DNA from: Paraburkholderia tropica
GTDB lineage: Bacteria > Pseudomonadota > Gammaproteobacteria > Burkholderiales > Burkholderiaceae
Direction: 5' to 3'
Assembly (NCBI RefSeq): GCF_900109265.1
Contig: NZ_FNZM01000007.1
Location: 124,001 to 188,000, forward strand
Length of the DNA: 64,000 nucleotides
The notes beneath the pieces were generated by a model. That model was not told the origin of the DNA, ran no database searches, and worked only from the letters and a program-made list of their open reading frames with translations. A program made the position numbers and the translations under genes. Below are positions 25,548 through 34,064 of this stretch, one piece after another (within the stretch, counting starts at the first letter, position 1; the number at the start of each line of letters is the position of its first letter).

Positions 25548-27041
25548 TCACAGGGAGAGAAAGCCCTTGTACAGGCCGAAAGCCGCGATCAGCGCGCCGA
25601 GCAGTACCGCGGCGAAGACGAATTTTTCGACGGTCGTGAAGACGGGCAAGCCGACTTCACGCTTCGCCCGCGCGAAGAGAATCACGCCGGGCGCATAGAG
25701 CAGCGCGGAGAGCAGCACGTATTTGAGGCCGCCCGCGTAGATGAGCCAGACCGCGTAGACCACGGCAATGAGCGCGACGACGAGGTCCTTGCTGCGCTCG
25801 TTGTTGCGCTCGCCGCCAGCGGTGTCATAAGTCTCGCCGCGCGCTGCGATGAGGAATGCGTAGGCCGCCGACCAGAAGTAGGGCAACAGGATCATCGAGG
25901 TCGCGAGATAGATGAGCGAGAGATAGGTGCCCTTCGAGAACAGCGTGATGACGAGGAAGATCTGGACCATGCCGTTCGTGAGCCACAGCGCGTTGGCCGG
26001 CACGTGCTTCGCGTTTTCCTTGCGCAGGAAGTTCGGCATGGTGTGATCGCGCGCCGCCGAGAAAATAATCTCGGCGCACAGCAGCACCCACGAAAGCAGC
26101 GCGCCGGCGAGCGAGACGACGAGGCCAACGCTGATGAGAATCGCACCCCAGTGGCCCACCACGCGCTCCAGCACGCCGGCCATCGAGGGATTCTGGAGAG
26201 CCGCGAGTTGCGGCTGGGTCATCACGCCGAGCGAAAGAATATTCACGAGCACGAGCAGCAGGAGTACGCCGACGAAGCCGATGACGGTCGCCTTGCCGAC
26301 GTCGCTGCGATGCTCGGCGCGCGCCGAAAAGATGCTCGCGCCCTCGATGCCGATGAAAACCCACACGGTCACGAGCATCATGTTGCGCACCTGATTTGTC
26401 ACGCTGCCGAGCTTGGGATTCAGTTGACCCCAGAAGTCGGCTGAGAAGGTGCCGGAGCGGAACGCAAATGCACAGAGGATGATGAAGAGGCACAGCGGCA
26501 CGATCTTGGCCACCGTGGTGATCAGATTGACGTAAGCCGCTTCCTTGATGCCGCGAAGCACCAGAAAATGCAGCGACCAGAGCAGTACCGAAGAACAGAC
26601 GATGGAGATCGGCGTGTTGCCCTCGCCGAACACCGGGAAGAAGTAACCAAGCGTACTGAACAGCAGAACGAAGTAGCCGACGTTACCGAGCCAGGCACTG
26701 ATCCAGTAGCCCCAAGCCGAGCCGAAACCCATATAGTCGCCGAAGCCGGCCTTCGCGTACGCGTACACGCCGCCATCGAGTTCGGGCTTGCGCAGCGCCA
26801 GTGACTGGAACACGAAGGCAAGCGTGAGCATGCCGACCGCGGTAATCGCCCAACCGATCAGCACCGCACCGGCATCCGCACTGACCGCCATATTCTGTGG
26901 CAGAGAGAAGATACCGCCGCCAATCATCGATCCCACGACGAGGGCGGTGAGTGCGCCTAAACGAAGTTTCGTGGCGGCGGCGGGCGCTGCAACGCGCTCG
27001 GGCGTCGCGGCGGGGCGAGGTGTAGACGTTGAGTCGGACAT
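25548..27041 (-). CDS. arcD: Arginine:ornithine antiporter (APC family)
   Basis: A 497-residue APC transporter with about 12-13 hydrophobic segments. The N-terminus has the family loop LGALTALVVGSMIGGGIFSLPQNMAVSADAGAVLIGW. It exchanges external arginine for internal ornithine without energy cost and is the first gene of arcDABC. A perfect FNR/ANR-type box is centred 130 bp upstream of its start, consistent with the anaerobic control known for arc operons in Pseudomonas. A GGAGG-like ribosome-binding site precedes the ATG. Confidence 0.94.
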   Translation of the reverse strand: MSDSTSTPRPAATPERVAAPAAATKLRLGALTALVVGSMIGGGIFSLPQNMAVSADAGAVLIGWAITAVGMLTLAFVFQSLALRKPELDGGVYAYAKAGFGDYMGFGSAWGYWISAWLGNVGYFVLLFSTLGYFFPVFGEGNTPISIVCSSVLLWSLHFLVLRGIKEAAYVNLITTVAKIVPLCLFIILCAFAFRSGTFSADFWGQLNPKLGSVTNQVRNMMLVTVWVFIGIEGASIFSARAEHRSDVGKATVIGFVGVLLLLVLVNILSLGVMTQPQLAALQNPSMAGVLERVVGHWGAILISVGLVVSLAGALLSWVLLCAEIIFSAARDHTMPNFLRKENAKHVPANALWLTNGMVQIFLVITLFSKGTYLSLIYLATSMILLPYFWSAAYAFLIAARGETYDTAGGERNNERSKDLVVALIAVVYAVWLIYAGGLKYVLLSALLYAPGVILFARAKREVGLPVFTTVEKFVFAAVLLGALIAAFGLYKGFLSL

Positions 27042-27164
27042 GGATGCCTCCTGCGCGCTTGGCTGTTGCCGATTTCAATTGAGCGTGCCCGGCGTGGCGA
27101 ATCGAAATTTCATGAGAGCACGAATCGTTTATTCAGCATGATGATTTGAGGTTGCCTCGGGTAA

Positions 27165-27178
27165 TTGATCTTCATCAA
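27165..27178. promoter_or_regulatory. FNR/ANR-type box upstream of arcDABC
   Basis: TTGATCTTCATCAA is a perfect TTGAT-N4-ATCAA dyad, the canonical site of FNR/ANR oxygen-sensing regulators. Its centre is 130 bp before arcD. The surrounding gap 27042-27353 is AT-rich and otherwise empty. Confidence 0.88.
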
Positions 27179-27353
27179 TCGATCTCGTTGATGGAACAAT
27201 CCGGCTATTTCAAGCGCGCGCGGGAATATAGGCGGTAAAAGGCAAATCAATTTCGTTGCGCTGAATTATTGATTTATATAATTGAATCGGATTTGAATAA
27301 CATGAAGGTTGCTTCGTGCGCGTAGATAGCCCGCTTTCGGATGTTCACATCGA

Positions 27354-28034
27354 TCATCCACCCAACGCGATAATCGCAATCGTGAGCAGCACGCCAACCG
27401 CAACCATCAACAGGCCGGCTTTCATTCCGCCCCCAGCGGAGTAGCGTCCGAGTGCATATCCGGCGGCGAATAGCATCGCGAGTGTGAGCACGCGTGAAGT
27501 GATCAGCGCCGCAGTGATATCTTTGATAACGAGAAATGGCAGCGCAACCGGAAACGTACCCAGCACCACAAGCAGAAAGATACCGACCGCGCCGACGAGA
27601 TCGTCACGCCCGAGTGACGCTCGCGACGGCACAGTCGGCATGCTCGCAAGGCGCGCACGAACGCGCTCGAGTTCGGCATCGTCGACCAGTGGCTGGACAG
27701 CCTTCGGCAACGCGTCGCGCAGCGTGTGCACCGCAATGGCGTTATCCCGCGTTTGCCGGATGGTCAATATCAGTTTCAGGCGCTGCCCTCGATCAGCGAG
27801 GGTGCGGATGAGGTACATGACGGCATCGGCAAGTCCCCATGCCAGATTGCAACCGAGCGCCGAAAAGAACATCTTGTGCCCTGCGGCTTCGCCGGCACTG
27901 ACCGCCTTGACGGCGCCGACGAAGGTCAGGGCCATGAACAGACCAAAACACAGCTCGCAGACACGGTCGACGGTATGGAGAACGGGTTCGCGCTGTGCGG
28001 GCCTGGTTTCACTGGCCGGTGTGAGGGTGCTCAT
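27354..28034 (-). CDS. VIT1/CCC1-like membrane protein
   Basis: A 226-residue membrane protein. The start at 28034 is favoured by GAGG eight bases upstream; the ATG at 28127 would overlap an FNR-like box and has no ribosome-binding site. Two hydrophobic segments lie in the first half (LCFGLFMALTFVGAV and KMFFSALGCNLAWGLADAVMYL), a helical polar middle follows, and three lie in the second (LVGAVGIFLLVVLGTFPVALPFLV, VLTLAMLFAAGYALGRY, LLMVAVGVLLTIAIIALGG). The second half matches the C-terminal pattern of VIT/CCC1 proteins, which carry iron or manganese; the metal role here is unproven. Confidence 0.7.
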   Translation of the reverse strand: MSTLTPASETRPAQREPVLHTVDRVCELCFGLFMALTFVGAVKAVSAGEAAGHKMFFSALGCNLAWGLADAVMYLIRTLADRGQRLKLILTIRQTRDNAIAVHTLRDALPKAVQPLVDDAELERVRARLASMPTVPSRASLGRDDLVGAVGIFLLVVLGTFPVALPFLVIKDITAALITSRVLTLAMLFAAGYALGRYSAGGGMKAGLLMVAVGVLLTIAIIALGG

Positions 28035-28126
28035 ATCAGCCTCGGCTGACGTTGGATAACGTGATTTGCGCCGACGGTCGGCGTGAATCGCCGCTACAAA
28101 AGGTATCGGAAGGAGACGTTTCTCCA

Positions 28127-28140
28127 TTGACTTATATCAA
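28127..28140. promoter_or_regulatory. FNR/ANR-like box upstream of the VIT-like gene
   Basis: TTGACTTATATCAA matches TTGAT-N4-ATCAA at nine of ten conserved positions. The centre is 99 bp upstream of the chosen start at 28034. Confidence 0.7.
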
Positions 28141-28299
28141 TCGTGAGACCTCGCACGGAAGATCGCGATACGCGAGTGACAATTTATTTTCAGAAACCGG
28201 ATTCGCGTGACTGAATTGCTAACGTCAAATGCGAATTGGAGCATTCGAATCGCGCACAGATACCGTCTTTCGGCGGGATCAATGATCAACTATTAACGA

Positions 28300-29223
28300 T
28301 CAATGATCGAACCAGCGATACTGGACCGTGATCGAAACGATCTGATAAGACCCCGCCGCACGGGTTACGAAGCCGCGCGAATAGCCGAGCTTGGCAGACC
28401 AGCCGTGACCGATCGGCACTGCGAGCGTGACACCGCCACGCGCGTTCGCTTGGCTCGTGCCGCTCGATGCATCGTTGACGCTGGTGGCGCCTCCGAGGGC
28501 ATAGCCGACATCGATGGCGAGCCAGAGCCCCGGCCGAAAACTGTAGCCGCCGTGCAGTTGCGTGACCGTGAGGGGAGACTGGCGCCTGATCTGGCCATTG
28601 AAGAAGTTCGTGTTGCTCATGAAGAACCAGACGCCGACCGAGGCTTCAAAAAACCAGTCACCCCACGGTTGCGATAAGCCAATTTCGGGTTTGAACGCCC
28701 AACGATTGTTGCCTACGTTTACGAGGTGCGAAGGCACGTATTGGCCGGTCGGCATCTGCACGGTCAGGCTCACGCCAAGCGACGTGGCAGGCGGTGTGCG
28801 TGCGAACACGTCTGGCTCAAGCGGGGGATTGCCAAACAGGTTCAACGCAAAGCGCACTTGCATATCGCCCATGCCGGCGCGATGGATTTGCGTCGGCGCG
28901 CCAATGACGAGTCCGCTCAGATTCCCGCTGACAAAAGGCTGGACAAGGCCGATCGACGCCGTGTGATTTGCCAGCGCAAACGTGCGGACATAGCCGAGCA
29001 GCCAATTGTTGATGCGTGCGCTGACACCGGTTATGGGCAGCGATGGGTCGGTCAGCACGTCGCCGCTCACATGCGAATAACCCGCGAGAATAAAGTTCGT
29101 ACCCACCGGCGAAGGGGAATAGGTGCGTGGCTCCAGCTCTTGCGCATGCACCAGGGTCGCCTGCCAGAGTACGGCGGCGGCGCAGGACCAACCACAACTC
29201 CAGCGAGCTGAACGTCTGCTCAT
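28300..29223 (-). CDS. Outer-membrane MetA-pathway (phenol degradation type) beta-barrel protein
   Basis: A 307-residue protein with a signal peptide (CGWSCAAAVLWQATLVHA-QE). The mature chain is made of alternating beta-strands with a C-terminal aromatic strand (IVSITVQYRWFDH), as in an outer-membrane barrel. ARTPPATSLGVSLTVQMPTGQY and WFFEASVGVWFFMSNTNFF fit the Phenol_MetA_deg family, whose members are suggested to move hydrophobic compounds or act in the outer membrane. No phenol catabolic genes are nearby. A degenerate GGAC-N4-GTCC box lies 114 bp upstream and an FNR-like box 191 bp upstream. Confidence 0.75.
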   Translation of the reverse strand: MSRRSARWSCGWSCAAAVLWQATLVHAQELEPRTYSPSPVGTNFILAGYSHVSGDVLTDPSLPITGVSARINNWLLGYVRTFALANHTASIGLVQPFVSGNLSGLVIGAPTQIHRAGMGDMQVRFALNLFGNPPLEPDVFARTPPATSLGVSLTVQMPTGQYVPSHLVNVGNNRWAFKPEIGLSQPWGDWFFEASVGVWFFMSNTNFFNGQIRRQSPLTVTQLHGGYSFRPGLWLAIDVGYALGGATSVNDASSGTSQANARGGVTLAVPIGHGWSAKLGYSRGFVTRAAGSYQIVSITVQYRWFDH

Positions 29224-29326
29224 CGCGGTTCAATCGAAGATGCCGGCAGATGCACCGTAAGCACGGCCGCCTCTACCGCTAGCCCGCACTGTGCGGAGCC
29301 AGCATAGCAGTGCCAGGCTCGAGGCT

Positions 29327-29348
29327 GAATAGGACCTTGGTCGGACAG
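29327..29348. promoter_or_regulatory. GGAC-N4-GTCC-like site, copy 8 (degenerate)
   Basis: Core GGAC-CTTG-GTCG, one mismatch from the set. Its centre is 114 bp upstream of the leftward MetA-type gene, which is the main reason to keep it. Confidence 0.5.
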
Positions 29349-29407
29349 TCCGGAACCGCGATCGGATTCAAGCGAGCCGTGTGCGGGTTCTCGGCGTATG
29401 CGCTCGA

Positions 29408-29421
29408 TTGATCAAGGTCAA
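29408..29421. promoter_or_regulatory. FNR/ANR-like box before the second FixJ-type regulator
   Basis: TTGATCAAGGTCAA has nine of ten conserved FNR positions. The centre is 121 bp upstream of the regulator start at 29536, and 191 bp upstream of the divergent MetA-type gene. The intergenic stretch 29224-29535 holds this site and box copy 8, and no gene. Confidence 0.7.
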
Positions 29422-29535
29422 TTGCATGGCCGGGACCCACGCTAGAGTTGTTTGAGGAATCACAACATCGTTCCGATCTACCCACGCCGCGCGCCAGTCG
29501 GCGTTGCAGCGCGGGCAAGCCGACAAACGACACAA

Positions 29536-30228
29536 ATGAACTCAACTACTCCGGTAGTGTTCGTCGTGGACGACGACGAACACGTACGCAATGCGCTGAG
29601 TCGCTTGCTGCGATCGGGGGGCTACGCCGTGCAAGCTTATGGCACTGCCGGCGACTTCCTGAACGACGCGGATTTGACCAGCGCCCCCGCATGCGTGCTG
29701 CTCGACCTCCAGTTGCCCGACCTGAGCGGCATCGAACTGCAGCGGCGTTTGCACGGCATCGTGCCGATCGTGTTTGTTTCGGCGCACGGTGACATGCAGA
29801 CCGCGGTAGACGCGATGAAGGCGGGCGCGGCGGACTTCCTGACGAAACCGATTGATGCGGGTGTGCTGTTTGAAGCCACGACACGCGCAATCGAGCACGC
29901 GCACCGCCTGTTCGAGCAGCGCGAGCAACGCACGGAGCTTCAGCACCGTCTGGAAACGCTGACGCCGCGTGAGCGCGAGGTCATGGCGCTCGTGGTTGCC
30001 GGGCGGCCGAACAAACTGGTCGCCGACGAACTCGGTGCGGCGGAGAAAACGATCAAGATCCACCGGGCGCGCGTCATGGAGAAGATGAAAGTCAGATCTC
30101 TGGCCGAACTGGTTCGGCTCACCACGTCGACCGGCATCGACGCGCCCGTCCTGTTATCGACGCAGTCCAGCCGACCGCGTCCCTCGGTGCAGCCGGCCGG
30201 GCGTGAAGCCGCGCCCCACACAGGTTGA
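29536..30228 (+). CDS. FixJ/NarL-type response regulator (second copy, no adjacent kinase)
   Basis: A 230-residue regulator that aligns without gaps to the one at 9319-9987 over about 210 residues. The receiver keeps VVDDDE, Asp57 (LLDLQLPDLSG), Ser82 and Lys104 (LTKPID). The helix-turn-helix LTPREREVMALVVAGRPNK and KTIKIHRARVMEKMK is nearly identical to the first copy, while the receiver is more divergent. No kinase lies next to it, so it is an orphan that may be served by the PAS kinase at 8027 or by another kinase. The ribosome-binding site is weak. The FNR-like box upstream suggests oxygen-linked expression. Confidence 0.9.
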   Translation: MNSTTPVVFVVDDDEHVRNALSRLLRSGGYAVQAYGTAGDFLNDADLTSAPACVLLDLQLPDLSGIELQRRLHGIVPIVFVSAHGDMQTAVDAMKAGAADFLTKPIDAGVLFEATTRAIEHAHRLFEQREQRTELQHRLETLTPREREVMALVVAGRPNKLVADELGAAEKTIKIHRARVMEKMKVRSLAELVRLTTSTGIDAPVLLSTQSSRPRPSVQPAGREAAPHTG

Positions 30229-30495
30229 TTGGGCGGCTGCAAGTGATCAGCGTGGCAATGCGTGGCAATGCGTGGAAGAGATCGGGAAGTTGCGCCAGCG
30301 GGAAGCCTAAACCGCATTGCGTCTTCGGTGCTCCCGGCAGCGCCGGAAAATGTCGGCACAGTCAATCAGATGAATAGCGGACTGATTAATTAGTTTCTCC
30401 CTTCCGTAAATGTGGCGTGGTTTAAGTCGCGTCGCGTGTGCCGCTACGCGGCCACTCATCCGCCAATGTGGCCGCCTTGGGCCGCGGAACGGCGA

Positions 30496-30509
30496 TTGAT
30501 CTGCATCAA
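30496..30509. promoter_or_regulatory. FNR/ANR-type box upstream of the second SulP gene
   Basis: TTGATCTGCATCAA is a perfect TTGAT-N4-ATCAA dyad. The centre lies 136 bp before the SulP start at 30639. The gap 30229-30638 has no gene; a CGTGGCAATG unit is doubled at about 30251-30270. Confidence 0.87.
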
Positions 30510-30638
30510 TCGCGCGGGCGGCCGCCTGCTTATCGTGAAGGGACGCAATCGTCGGCGAGTCGAGGTGAGCGTTCATCCGACCATCCAGATGATTGATACG
30601 GCGCCATTCCGGTTGAGCGGCGAGGGAAGGAGAACGCC

Positions 30639-32432
30639 ATGGAAAATGAGCACGCGCCCGTCACGGGTACTGACTCAACCGCCCCTGCAAGCGGCTGGCG
30701 CGCGATATTCGTGCCGGCGCAATGGCTGCCGGCTTACAAAGTGCGATGGCTATCATCCGATCTGGTGGCGGGCGTGACGCTTGCGGCGTATGGCATACCT
30801 GTTTCGCTGGCTTACGCAACGCTCGCCGGATTGCCCGCCCAGTACGGGATCTACTGCTACCTCGTCGGCGGTCTCTTCTACGCGCTATTCGGCAGTTCGC
30901 GGCAACTTGCCATTGGCCCGACGTCGGCCATTTCGATGCTCGTTGGGGTGACCGTCGTGGAAATGGCGGACGGCGACCCAGCGCGGTGCGCCTCCATTGC
31001 CGCCTTGACCGCGATCCTTATCGCAATCATGTGCCTGATCGGCTGGATTTTGCGGCTTAGCTCGCTCGTCAACTTCATTAGCGAAACCATATTGTTAGGC
31101 TTCAAGGCGGGCGCCGCGCTGACCATTGCGCTTACCCAGTTGCCGAAGCTTTTCGGAGTAAAAGGCGGCGGTGAGCAGTTTTTCGAACGCATCTCGATCC
31201 TGATCGGGCAGCTACCCGACACCCAGCTCGTCGTGCTCGCCTTCGGGCTTGGCGCGCTAGCGCTACTGATTCTCGGCGAAAAATATCTGCCGGGTCGCCC
31301 GGTCGCCTTGTTTGTGGTGGCGCTTTCGATTGTTCTGCTTTCGCTGACACCCTTGGGTGCGATGGGCTTCAAGGTCGTCGGTGCCTTGCCGCGTGGTCTG
31401 CCCGCGTTTCACCTGCCATCGCTGCGCGTCCGGGACGTGGACGGTATTGTCTCGCTGGCGTTTGCCTGCCTGCTGTTGTCGTATGTGGAGAGCGTCTCGG
31501 CTGCCCGGGCCATCGCCCGGAAAAACGGCTACGAAATCGATCCGCGCCAGGAACTGCTGGGACTCGGCGCGGCAAACCTCGCGGCGGGTGTGTTCCAGGG
31601 CTATCCGGTCGCGGGCGGTTTGTCCCAATCGTCGGTCAACGACAAGGCTGGTGCGAAGACCCCGCTCGCGCTGGTTTTCGCTTCGATTGCGATCGGTCTA
31701 TGCCTGCTGTTCCTCACCGGCCTGCTGGCCAATCTGCCGAACGTCGTACTGGCGGCCATCGTGCTGGTGGCGGTCAAGGGCCTCGTTGACATTCGCGAGT
31801 TGCGGCACGTCTGGCGAGTCAGCCGCTATGAATTCATGGTGGCGATGGTCGCATTCGCTGCCGTCCTGCTGCTGGGCATTCTCAAAGGCGTGATCTTCGC
31901 CGTGCTGGCGTCGATGCTGCTGCTGATCAGGCGTGCAGCGCATCCGCACGTCGCGGTACTTGGGCGCATTCCCGGCATGCAGCACTATTCGGATAGCGAG
32001 CGCCATGCCGACAACGAACAGGTTCCCGGCGTGCTGATGTTCCGTATCGAAGCGTCGCTGCTGTATTTCAACGTGGATCACGTGCGCGCGGCGATTATGG
32101 AGAAAATCCGGTCGACGAATCGTCCGGTCAAACTGGTGATACTGGATCTCTCGAACTCTCCCGTCGTGGATATCGCGGGCGCCAGAATGCTGGCGACGTT
32201 GCATACGGACCTCGATCGGCTGGGAAAGCGGCTGCGCGTTGTGGCGGCTCACGGCAGCGCACGCGACATGTTGCGCGCGGAAGGGCTGACGGAACTCGTC
32301 GGCGATATCAGCCGCCGGGTTTTGGTCGACGACGCGATCGAGGCTTACCTGCACGAGATGGATGCGAGCGCCGAAGCCGCCGGGCAAGTCGCGAGAGAGC
32401 CGCCGGGCACGGGCGCGAAGCTTCAAGGCTGA
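30639..32432 (+). CDS. SulP-family anion transporter with STAS domain (second copy)
   Basis: A 597-residue SulP protein. The transport domain (about residues 25-435) has VTLAAYGIPVSLAYATLAGLPAQYGIYCYLVGGLFYALFG and LAAGVFQGYPVAGGLSQSSVNDKAGAKTPLA. The STAS domain (about 460-575) contains LMFRIEASLLYFNVDHVRAAI and LDLSNSPVVDIAGARML. It is only distantly similar to the SulP at 2840. A perfect FNR box upstream links it to oxygen-limited growth. The substrate is unknown; sulfate, bicarbonate and C4-dicarboxylates are the family choices. Confidence 0.9.
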   Translation: MENEHAPVTGTDSTAPASGWRAIFVPAQWLPAYKVRWLSSDLVAGVTLAAYGIPVSLAYATLAGLPAQYGIYCYLVGGLFYALFGSSRQLAIGPTSAISMLVGVTVVEMADGDPARCASIAALTAILIAIMCLIGWILRLSSLVNFISETILLGFKAGAALTIALTQLPKLFGVKGGGEQFFERISILIGQLPDTQLVVLAFGLGALALLILGEKYLPGRPVALFVVALSIVLLSLTPLGAMGFKVVGALPRGLPAFHLPSLRVRDVDGIVSLAFACLLLSYVESVSAARAIARKNGYEIDPRQELLGLGAANLAAGVFQGYPVAGGLSQSSVNDKAGAKTPLALVFASIAIGLCLLFLTGLLANLPNVVLAAIVLVAVKGLVDIRELRHVWRVSRYEFMVAMVAFAAVLLLGILKGVIFAVLASMLLLIRRAAHPHVAVLGRIPGMQHYSDSERHADNEQVPGVLMFRIEASLLYFNVDHVRAAIMEKIRSTNRPVKLVILDLSNSPVVDIAGARMLATLHTDLDRLGKRLRVVAAHGSARDMLRAEGLTELVGDISRRVLVDDAIEAYLHEMDASAEAAGQVAREPPGTGAKLQG

Positions 32433-32526
32433 AGCGTTCCAGCCTGACGGCGGTATCCGGAAACCGGCTGCGAGTCTGACGTCGAGACCATCGGGCGGCA
32501 TCGCAACGCACCAAAAGGAGGTTCAT

Positions 32527-32931
32527 GTGTCGATCCCCTACAGGAAGCCATTTCTCCTGGCGCATTGCGCACGTTTGGCGTTGTCGACTGTGCTTTTGGT
32601 CGGCAATGCTGAAGCAGACGCCAGCAATCTGAATTTTCTCAACGACACGCCGATCTCCTACATGAAGCCGCGTGACATGGAATCCATCAAAGGCGCACTG
32701 GTTCAGGTGCTCAATACAAGCAAGGACGCTGAAACGACCGGGTGGACAAACGCGCAGACCGGAAATAGCGTACGGATCGACGCGACGATGACACCGGAAA
32801 CCACGGTCCACGACGGTCCGAAGACGTGTCGGAGCGTCACGATCAATCTGCTGGCGAAGGGGCAGTCAATGACGCTTCATCCGGTCTTTTGCGGAACCGG
32901 AGGCAGGGACTGGAGTTTGCAAAAGCGGTGA
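32527..32931 (+). CDS. Small secreted protein, surface-antigen (17 kDa/RT0821)-like
   Basis: A 134-residue protein. The GTG at 32527 is chosen because AAGGAGG lies six bases upstream and a signal peptide then follows (LLAHCARLALSTVLLVGNAEA). The C-terminal 70 residues (WTNAQTGNSVRIDATMTPET, then CRSVTINLLAKGQSMTLHPVFCGTGGRDWSL) show the pattern of the 17-kDa surface-antigen C-terminal fold, with two Cys. The match is by eye only. It lies 94 bp downstream of the SulP gene and may share its transcript. Confidence 0.6.
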   Translation: MSIPYRKPFLLAHCARLALSTVLLVGNAEADASNLNFLNDTPISYMKPRDMESIKGALVQVLNTSKDAETTGWTNAQTGNSVRIDATMTPETTVHDGPKTCRSVTINLLAKGQSMTLHPVFCGTGGRDWSLQKR

Positions 32932-33013
32932 GTGTCCCCAAAGGGCGCGCCGCTATGAACCGTTTCGCGAGATGCCTGCTCTCGTCCGATACGTTGTTTG
33001 ACGGGTTGCCGCG

Positions 33014-34024
33014 CTAGATGGCGCGCATGGCCGCATCGATGTGCAATCCGGCAGGCAGCAGTTCGGCACGAGGGAAACGCACGAGCGCGAATGCGCGCAG
33101 GCGAGGCGGAGCGCCTGGAATGCGAGCGAGACGAAACTCGATTTCGCGGCTGGCCGGTGTTTCGTTGCTTCTCACGACGTTCATCAGATCGAGGCGCAAG
33201 AGACGCTTTTCCACATAGAGATATTCGGCCGGATGGGCGAAGACGTCGCAGACCCGTTTCATTTCCAGTTCGACCACGCCGGTCGGGACGCGAAGAGCGG
33301 CAAGGCTGTGCGCGTTCTCTTCAATCTCGCTCTGCAGCCGCAGCAGTTCTTCCGAACCGGCGTCCGGACTGTCTCCCACCACCGAGCGCATACCGACTCC
33401 CCGCCGCTCGAGCAATGCCACGCGCGCCTCCAGCAGTTCGCGTCCTTTTGCCACGAGTTCGCGGCGGTCCGCGGCAAGTCTTGCCAATCCTTCCAGTGCC
33501 AGTTGATCGATCAGCCGGCGCGCAATTTCCTGGCGCAGATCGAGGTCCGTTTGACCGCAGACACTGACGCGATGATCGGTGAAACAGATCGTCGTCTGGG
33601 GAACGTCATGGCATACCGAATCGCCGTCGAGCGCAACGCCAAGCACGTGTCGTTCGAACATCGCCATCCCGAGTGTCGCGTAGGCTTCGGTTGCCTCGGC
33701 ATGCTGCGAGAAATAGGCGCGCAGTTCCTCCGAGCGGCTGAACGCCTTCGGCAGATCATCGGATGTCGCGAAGAATGCGCGAATCAAGGGATCGGTCGCC
33801 CAGGCGGCCCTATCGGCCTCGTGCGGAGGCGGCAACGAGCCGGTGAGGTCGTCGATATAGTCGAGTGAAACGGAAATGGCTTCCCCGAGGCGCTCCCGAT
33901 AGCGCCGGGCCAACCGCAGACGAGGATTCAACGCGAGCGCGCGATCGATCATTTCGGCGAGGCGCACATTTTCCTCGCGATCGCTGCTGCCGTTCCGATG
34001 AAACAGCCAGGTAAGCAAGCCCAT
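33014..34024 (-). CDS. Conserved hypothetical protein, mostly helical
   Basis: A 336-residue protein; the start at 34024 has GAGG nine bases upstream and removes an Arg/Ser-rich translated extension. There is no signal peptide or clear membrane span (the first residues MGLLTWLFHRNG are only weakly hydrophobic). The middle has Cys residues in VCHDVPQTTICFTDHRVSVCG, and residues 185-260 form charged helices, possibly a coiled coil (LARLAADRRELVAKGRELLEARVALLERR). I do not recognise the family. It starts 40 bp after the antiporter-binding-protein fusion gene on the same strand, so they are probably one operon. Confidence 0.6.
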   Translation of the reverse strand: MGLLTWLFHRNGSSDREENVRLAEMIDRALALNPRLRLARRYRERLGEAISVSLDYIDDLTGSLPPPHEADRAAWATDPLIRAFFATSDDLPKAFSRSEELRAYFSQHAEATEAYATLGMAMFERHVLGVALDGDSVCHDVPQTTICFTDHRVSVCGQTDLDLRQEIARRLIDQLALEGLARLAADRRELVAKGRELLEARVALLERRGVGMRSVVGDSPDAGSEELLRLQSEIEENAHSLAALRVPTGVVELEMKRVCDVFAHPAEYLYVEKRLLRLDLMNVVRSNETPASREIEFRLARIPGAPPRLRAFALVRFPRAELLPAGLHIDAAMRAI

Positions 34025-34064
34025 GTTCGAATCCTCACTAGCCAATCCGCGCCACGCAGCTTGT

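Noticed and set aside
28035-28127. Longer start of the VIT-like protein at 28127
   Set aside because: It lacks a ribosome-binding site and would overlap the FNR-like box; the start at 28034 is better supported.
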